Below, in pieces: positions 57,851 to 64,000 of a DNA stretch of 64,000 nt. This DNA is from Pleurodeles waltl. Lineage: Eukaryota > Chordata > Amphibia > Caudata > Salamandridae. The stretch spans positions 134,497,106 to 134,561,105 of the forward strand of contig NC_090447.1 of NCBI RefSeq assembly GCF_031143425.1, given 5' to 3'. The notes beneath the pieces are model-generated. The model was not told the DNA's origin. It saw nothing but the letters and a program-made list of their open reading frames with translations, and searched no databases. Position numbers and translations under genes: made by a program. Within the stretch, counting starts at the first letter, position 1. Each line of letters opens with the position of its first letter.

Positions 57851-59329
57851 TTCACCTATATATTTAAAAGGTTAAAGAATTTGCCTTCTCAGCATGGCAC
57901 AAATGTGTTTGCATACACAAGGCATCATAACAGTTTAAAGAAAATACCTATTACTTTCTAGCCAGGGGCCTCAGACAAAGGACAGTCTTAGTCTGGCTTC
58001 TTAGTTTAAATTTGTATTTTCAATTTGCTGCCATCCCTTTCCTGAAATCTTTTCTCAAGTGTAGAATATTCGAGTGAATGGGCTATTCTTCTCAAATGAA
58101 GATGCTCTCACGACTTTCTCCATTTGTTTTTGTTAATGTAAGCAAAAATGGTATGCATTATCATTTTATGAGCCCTACGATTTATTCTGTTTTGTTGTCA
58201 GGCCTCCGGGAATGCATTCTATAAACTTTTCTGAGACAAGATATCTCCAGGCGTTTGTATAAATCTGAGCTCAGCACAATATTCCAGTTTAATGCACTTT
58301 TCGCAGTCTGTGGAAGAAGACTAATAAAATGTAAAACGGCTACATTTGAGTTGCTATTATCTACAGCTTGCTTTCGATTCACATGCTAAATGAACCCAGG
58401 GAAGGAAATGTGCGTTCAGTTGTTACCAGTCAGAGGTTTTCTCTGATTAAAAACTATACCTTTAAAGTAGAACAGGGCTAATGAATAACTGTCTGCATGA
58501 TCGCAGTTCACAACCATGTTTACTTAGTCATGTTCACAAGTACAGACTCGCTGATTGTTTATTTTATAAGTTGTTCTCTAACAATTAGAGGGTCGAGTCT
58601 CCTAGCAGCACAATAGAGGACATGTTCTGAACTCAGTCGGGTCTTCACCATAGTTTATGACTCTCCTTAACGAAGCAGCTCACGAGGAATAGATAACAAT
58701 TCTGTCTTTAAATCTGGTGGAAATTGTTTGAATGATTTAGCTGTTCGTCCTCAGGTAAAAGACTGTAAATTTAAACTCCCTTTTTGTTGTTTCTGTTGGG
58801 CCGTATTCCACGCGTGACTGTGCAATTGTACTATATTTTAGGTTGTATGGGTTGCGCAGTTCTGCACCAACAGGTATACATCACATGATTTGCACAGGTG
58901 AAATTTTGCAAAAACATTTGCACTACCTGAGAACTGCAAAGAACATTGCACAAACTTCTCAGTGGTAACATTTTATTTTGCACCAGTGGTGGTCTGTACA
59001 ACCGTTTGGGACTGTGAGTGCAAAACTGTGTACACACTAGTGCAATAAATGTAATTTAGAAATATTTGTGCAAAATTATACCTGAATGGCCGCATTCTGT
59101 GGCCCTGATACGGAGTCGTGCAGAGTTTACACCCAGGGAATGCTGTTCTGCCAGATTATCAATCGCCTTGTGTTCCCTCGTCCACATTTCCAAGGGTGTA
59201 ATAAGATTGTGCCCGATTTTAACAGCCGGTTAAATCCCAAATAGATTAAACTGGAAGTAATGCCAAACCCTGGTCCCTAAACAACACCCAATCCTCTCTT
59301 ACAGAAGAGGTCAACATTAAACTTCACTT
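57851..59329. other. No gene recognised; TTGCAC-rich stretch at 58850-59070
   Basis: Words such as TTGCACAGG, TTGCACTACC, TTGCACAAAC and TGCACCAGTG recur in 58850-59070, hinting at a degraded element. Nothing else. Confidence 0.35.
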
Positions 59330-59870
59330 CCAGTCACGCCTCTCGGGCATTAAAGGGGGCGGGGCAACACGCAATGGAGAGGAGCTGGGGAAGGGGGAGA
59401 AATATTAAAAACATTTTTAAAAAATACATTTTAAAAAAACGTACCTGCACACTGTTCTCCGCCGCTCTCTGCCGCACCTGTCCTCCGTCTCCTTAGCAGG
59501 CTGCAAGCACAGTCTCCCAGCCTGCCCTGCAGCCAATCCTGATGCTGCTCAGAGCGTCTTCAGGATTGGCTGGGAGTGTCCAGCGAGGGCACTCCCAGGC
59601 AGACTAGGAGCCTGTGCCAGCTCTCTCAAGCCCGGCAGCAGTGTGCCGGCTGGGGATAGCCTACTGCGGATGTGTGTTTGGCTGGCCGAAGACAGCTGGA
59701 CAAACACATATGTGCACCTCGTCCCTGTCATCCCCAATGCCCCGCCTCTTTAACAATGAAAGGATAATAAACTTAGTTTATTATTCTTTCATTATTAAAG
59801 GATTTGCAGCTGTTGCTGCTGTTGGCGGGGGGGGGGGGTGACACTTCTTTGCCATAGCAGAAGAGCCGCC
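59330..59870. repeat. GC-rich repeat with internal hairpins
   Basis: Contains inverted words CCAATCCTGA and TCAGGATTGG at about 59532-59571, and a 53-bp near-palindrome at 59748-59800 (CTTTAACAATGAAAGGATAA against its mirror). Followed by a run of about 13 G at 59827-59839. It is much more GC-rich than its neighbours, which suggests an inserted element, but its ends were not identified. Confidence 0.5.
59748..59800. repeat. 53-bp hairpin
   Basis: The left half CTTTAACAATGAAAGGATAA and the right half TTATTCTTTCATTATTAAAG form a long stem with few mismatches around a TTA loop. Confidence 0.85.
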
Positions 59871-60564
59871 ACTGGTCTCTTCCTCTGCCTTCTCACAGTC
59901 AGCCTAGTCCTTTTAATCCACCTGGAAATAAAGATTCTTTGAAAAACGTGATCAGATAAAGACAGGTTAAAAGGATACTCCCATTCTGAGTGGATTAACA
60001 TTAAATCTGACCCATTTGTAATCAGCTCCTAAGTAATTTGTCAACAAAGATTAAAATGCATTAGCCCCTCTTTCTTCTTTTGCATCCCCACAAGTTAAAT
60101 AGGTCTAATGCTCATACAGATTTGTCCTAAAATATTCACCAGTAATGATCTTACTTCTAAAGGAAGGAAGATGCAGTACATGGTTTCCCATAGGGTAAGG
60201 ATTGGAACTGTAGACAAGGTCCGAGGACCTGGTGTTGTTCATTAGTCACTGCACTCAGCCTTTTTCCATATCAAGTCTCTGTTGCGACTAGATGCACTGG
60301 TCTGAATCTGAATGTCCGGCCAGAGACTGGCTAAAGGAATGTTTCCAGGGATGGCCCCTCTGCTATGGCGGAGGCGCATCGCCCCCCTGAGAAAGCAGTA
60401 AAGTAAAGTGATAAATTATTTTATTATTACTTTATTTTTCCACTTAGGGTGGTGCGGGCCAGCATCCTTTTTATCAACAGGTGTAGGAGTGGTATGTGCA
60501 CTTTTAAGCATGCATGCCAGTGTGGCCGCCCGTCTGAGGCCGGCCAAACTGATCTGTGCACGTA
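59871..60564. other. No gene recognised
   Basis: About 690 bp, with short frames only. Confidence 0.35.
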
Positions 60565-61079
60565 GGGGCATATTTAAGAGCCTCTAGCGCCTCCTTGTGC
60601 CACATTAGCAGTATATTTTTTTGCGCTAATGTTACCAAACAAGCCCATAATCGCCATGCCAGATTTACAAAGTGGCGCAATGCATGCATTGCACTTTGTA
60701 ACCCTTTGTACCACATTATGCCTGTGCCAGGCATAATGTATGCAAGGGGGCGTTCCCCCGTTAGGAGAGCCAAAAAAATGGCACAAAGAAATCTTGAAGA
60801 TTTCTTTGCATCATTTGTTTCAGCATTTTTAATGTGTGCTCAGAGCAGGTGTTAAAACGGGGCATGCCATTGTTTTCAATGGGCCCCTATGCACCATTCA
60901 CAGTTTTGGAGCTAACCCTGAACATTACATCAATAGCACCAGAAATTCTGCCACTATTGCTTCCTACCCTGTGCCATTGTGCGCCATATTTTAAATACAG
61001 TGCACACATGGTAGGAGTATGGGGCACAAGAAAAGTGGCGCTCTATGTGTTGCAGGGGCACTTTTCTTAAATCTGGCCC
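60565..61079. mobile_element. MITE of about 515 bp
   Basis: Left end GGGGCATATTTAAGAGCC; right end, inverted, GGGCCAGATTTAAGAAAAG. Inside are GTGGCGCAATGCATGCATTG and GTTAAAACGGGGCATGCC. No matching 3-bp duplication is evident (TAG or GTA on the left against TTA on the right). Related ends occur at 10095, 35427 and 56682. No coding capacity. Confidence 0.7.
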
Positions 61080-62325
61080 TTAGTACTCTCCACCTTGCTG
61101 TGTTGCACAGCTGTGTAGAGACCAAGCACAGTCTCTCACTCTTTCCCTGAGCAGCATTTTAGCCCACACAGGCCAATCCGGTGCTTTTTTCATGCTGGGT
61201 AACAGCATGAAAAGCGTCGGGATTAGTGGGGGAGGAAGAAGGTGAGAAGAACCAAGGCGGCGGCAGCGGCGGAACACCGAGGTGGCAGGTAAGTTTTTTT
61301 TTAAATTATTATTATTGCCCCACCTCTCACTCCGTGCTCTATCCCCTGCCCCCACCCCCTCTATCCTGGCAGCAGCTGCTACTGGATATTTATCTGCTCA
61401 AACACTTAAACTTACAGAATAAGCATTGTCTCTGATCCCTCCCTTGCTATTCCTCCAGCCCCATTTGTGTTTTAATATCTAATCATTATAAAGGTGAGCC
61501 AAAGAGAGAGAGTGAGAGAGAAAGAGGGAGATAGAGAAGAAAACAAAAGAGGAGATAAAGATAGAAAAAGAAAGAAAAGAAGTTGGATGGAAGTGATGCT
61601 GGTTTGAATATTTTTACCAGGGCTGCTTTTGATTCCCAGTCCAGCCTTGACAAACATGGCAAGATAACATCTTCCATTGTCTGGTTAAGATCAACTGACA
61701 AAGAACAGAGCTCTCACATCCAACATGGTTCTGTATTAAATATGAGAAAAAGAGATACTTGAAACAGTTACAGCAGTGTTTAAGAAACTAAAAACAAAAG
61801 TGTGGCTCAGAGGAAAGGGAACACTAGTTGAGCCCCCTTTTCTGAAAGACTGAAAAAAAGTTACTGAGACCATGTTTTCCAGGGAGAGAAATCAGGGGAC
61901 AGGGATATGAAAATCGACTTTAAGCCACAGGCTTAAAAGTAGGACACCTACTCTGCTAAAGCATGCCCTTTACAGTGCTCTTCTAAGTAATGCTGATTCA
62001 TTTTATTCTGTTTAAGAGTTTATAGTTAATTTAAATTATTTTTCTGTATGGCACTGACAAAAGCCCATCATCAGTTTCCCTGTTTTGGAAATTAAAATAT
62101 GCAAGTCTATAGCAATTTTTTAAAAAGGAAAAAAGTTGAAGAAAATTACTTTTGCAGCAGTAAATACTGAAACAAATTAAGCTACGCCAATCTGGTCAAG
62201 GGGATGAAGGGATAACCTTGTGGAGATATTGGTGAGATGAAATGGACATCTGCCAGTTACTTACAAGCCTCCAAATTTAAATATACATGAGGTACTATGT
62301 ATGCCATAAACACCAAACAAACCAC
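61080..62325. other. No gene recognised; purine-rich tract at 61498-61582
   Basis: 61498-61582 is an AGAGAG/AAAGA purine tract of low complexity. 61190-61300 is GC-rich with GGCGGCGGCAGCGGCGG. A loose resemblance to the 59330-59870 repeat (both with a run of T and a CCCCACC-type stretch after it) is not firm. Confidence 0.4.
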
Positions 62326-62328
62326 TTA

Positions 62329-62498
62329 GGGCTTGTTTTAGATATTGGCAGACAGGTTACACATCATAACGGTGACAGCTATCCCATCCACCAAAATCTT
62401 AAATCCCATTATATTTTATGGGATTTAGGTTTCGGCAGACGGGATATCCATCAACATTGTTACACAGTAACCCATCCACCAACATCTAAATCAGGCTC
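62329..62498. mobile_element. 170-bp MITE with TTA duplication
   Basis: It is palindromic end to end: left GGGCTTGTTTTAGATATTGG, right (inverted) GAGCCTGATTTAGATGTTGG, with a central stem AATCCCATTATATTTTATGGG. TTA flanks both sides (62326-62328 and 62499-62501), the PIF/Harbinger signature. Its end wording (TGATTTAGAGTTTGGCAGA) is also seen at about 39320-39340 and, inverted, near 17165-17185, inside the two multi-exon copies. Confidence 0.9.
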
Positions 62499-62714
62499 TT
62501 ACTGTAATAAATACTCAATTTTGTTTTTGTTTATACTCTCAATATGGCTGCTATATAAGATCACTATTTGTTATTAATTTGTGGGTTAATGTGATGATCC
62601 CTAATGAATCGTTTAGGACAAAGCCCTTTAACTCTAACCTTGTAGTTTGATTTTTTTTCTTTCTTTTGAAACATTTACCCTTGTAATTGACTTTAGGATC
62701 CCTGTATAACCTTT

Positions 62715-62935
62715 GCCATAAACCTGAAGGGAAATATCACTTACAACACGGTAAATGTAACAAAATGCATTTACCACGATGCCTTTACAACACATATGCG
62801 TTTAGCACGCATGGCTTTACCACGCATGCCTTTACCATTAATATACCCTTACCATGCATGCCTTTGCAACAAATTTTGTTGCAAAGGCATCAGTGGTAAA
62901 GGTGTATGTGTGGAAAGGTTTTAAAGGTAAGTAAA
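62715..62935. repeat. 15-bp minisatellite with inverted second half
   Basis: Units of about 15 bp reading GCCTTTACCACGCAT repeat from about 62770 to 62865 with variation; around 62866-62891 a CTTTGCAACAAATT/TTGTTGCAAAG hinge turns the sequence round, and GGTAAAGG-type units continue on the opposite strand. The whole is a hairpin built from tandem repeats. Confidence 0.8.
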
Positions 62936-62959
62936 GGTAAGTATTAAGTGGGTTGAGTG

Positions 62960-62980
62960 ATATATATATATATATATATT

Positions 62981-63028
<48 letters not shown>
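62960..63028. repeat. TA microsatellite
   Basis: About 68 bp of TA with one interruption (TTTATAAA near 62980). It lies between the minisatellite hairpin and the 531-bp tandem repeat. Confidence 0.95.
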
Positions 63029-63030
<2 letters not shown>

Positions 63031-64000
63031 AGTTGTCCTGCACAAAAGCGCACTCGCAACTGGTCATTATAGAAAGTAGCAAAGTCAGCAACTTACAGAA
63101 AATTGTTTGGCATTTTCATTATTTCAGGCCTTGTATTTTCAAACACCTCTGGACACGTGTTTCTGGGTTAATCCCTTCATCAGCAGAGAACAAACATTTC
63201 CTTCCTTTTTCAAAGGCCAACTGCATGGCTGCTCGTCAGATTTAATTGCAGACACCTGATATCAGTTGAATACCAGTTTTGTCCCAGTGGACCTCAAGTG
63301 AGTTGCAAAGTGCATCCTGGTAAAGGTAGTCCTGCACATTTTAAAATTATATCCCAAGTGGGTTGCTGAAGCCAAACAAAATAATAAAACACAGTTCATT
63401 ACACCAGGGGGCAAATTCAAAGTAAGACAATTGTTTTTGCTGCCAATGTTCCAACCTGCTACTCTGAAAGTGACCATCCATACAGTCACACATAAAACTG
63501 CTCCTTTATGCAGTGGTGCTGTCTTCACGGCTGGACAGGCCGTTAAATTTATACAAGAGAGAGTTGTCCTGAACAAAAGCGCACTTGCAACTGTTCATTA
63601 TGGAATGTGGCAAAGTCAGCAACTTACAGAGAATTCTTTGGCATTTCCATTATTTCAGGGCGTGTATTTTTTAACACCTCTGGACACGTTTCTGGGTCAA
63701 TCCCTTCATCAGCAGAGAACCAACATAACCTTCCTTTTTCAAAGGCCAACTGCCTGGCTGCTCATCAGATTTAATTGCAGGCACCTGGTATCAGTTGAAT
63801 ACCAGTTTTGTCCCAGTGGACCTCAAGTGAGCTGTAAAGTGCATCCTGGTAAAGGTAGTCCTGCACATTTTAAAACTATATCCCAAGTGGGTTGCTGACG
63901 CCAAACAAAATAATAAAACACAGTTCATTAACCCAGTGGGCAAATTCAAAGTAAGAAAATCATTTTTGCTGCCAATGTTCCAACCTGCTGCTCTGAAAGT
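63031..64000. repeat. 531-bp tandem repeat, at least 1.8 units, cut by the window end
   Basis: Unit 1 is 63031-63561 and unit 2 starts at 63562. Both begin AGTTGTCCTG(C/A)ACAAAAGCG and share AAAGTCAGCAACTTACAG, TTCATCAGCAGAGAAC, CCCAGTGGACCTCAAGTGAG and CCAATGTTCCAACCTGCT at the same spacing. Identity is high, with scattered substitutions and short indels. The array may continue beyond 64000. The segment with GGACACGTGTTTCTGGG next to TAATCCCTTCATCAGC has the style of a widespread vertebrate repeat motif (a GAAACRCGT word next to a TGAAGGG word). Frames are open by chance (155 codons at 63431-63898). Confidence 0.9.

Noticed and set aside
63262..63898. Frames of 104 and 155 codons
   Set aside because: They lie in the 531-bp tandem repeat on both strands with no domain and are not conserved as frames between units.

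Overview
The window is eukaryotic, AT-rich, repeat-dense DNA with no host gene I can support. No long intact non-transposon reading frame, rRNA, tRNA or CRISPR array was recognised. Everything interpretable is mobile-element derived: fold-back elements with 3-bp duplications (TAA, TTA, CTG) that look PIF/Harbinger-like, L2-like and L1-like non-LTR retrotransposons, retroviral-type LTRs, a short Ty3/Gypsy element, long-inverted-repeat elements and simple repeats. The mixture, with MITE ends reading (C)ATATTTATAC and interiors rich in GCGCTAA-type words, fits a giant-genome salamander, most likely a newt such as Pleurodeles. That is inference from repeat style; no marker gene confirms it.

Layout. 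0-12 kb: a fold-back at 91-318, a MITE nested in another MITE (2971-4478 and 3251-3880), and copies of a diverged family I call family A (about 5.64-7.78 and 9.12-9.97 kb). 12-19.5 kb: a decayed multi-exon gene-like element on the minus strand, split by a plus-strand L2-like LINE (12341-15829). 20.5-22.3 kb: another family A copy with a 264-bp tandem duplication. 23-24 kb: a MITE end and an L2 3' end. 24.7-31.4 kb: a minus LTR, then a minus L1-like LINE bounded by a 12-bp duplication (26833-26844 and 31386-31397) and interrupted by a 1,596-bp solo LTR with its own 4-bp duplication.

33.4-43.3 kb: a repeat next to a TA microsatellite, a small MITE, then a second plus-strand copy of the decayed multi-exon element (about 35.51-40.97 kb) carrying a 906-bp MITE, then a 1,038-bp GC-rich fold-back. 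44-46.6 kb: a 2.64-kb element with long inverted arms. 46.9-48.4 and 53.5-57.9 kb: family A-like repeats. 50.6-52.9 kb: a compact, recent-looking Ty3/Gypsy insertion with 172-bp LTRs, a 5-bp duplication, primer sites and an open 513-codon RNase H/integrase frame, but no gag, protease or reverse transcriptase. 59-64 kb: MITEs, hairpins, a 15-bp minisatellite, a TA tract and a 531-bp tandem repeat running off the window.

The most unusual signal is the pair of homologous, oppositely oriented multi-exon loci (about 12.1-19.46 kb minus, 35.51-40.97 kb plus). Introns and exons are both recognisable between them and splice junctions line up. I interpret them as fossils of a spliced transposon gene, possibly the Myb/SANT-like partner gene of a Harbinger element; the family assignment is tentative. 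Nesting gives a relative order of events: multi-exon element first, then L2 and MITE insertions; L1 first, then the solo LTR; the Ty3 element among the youngest.
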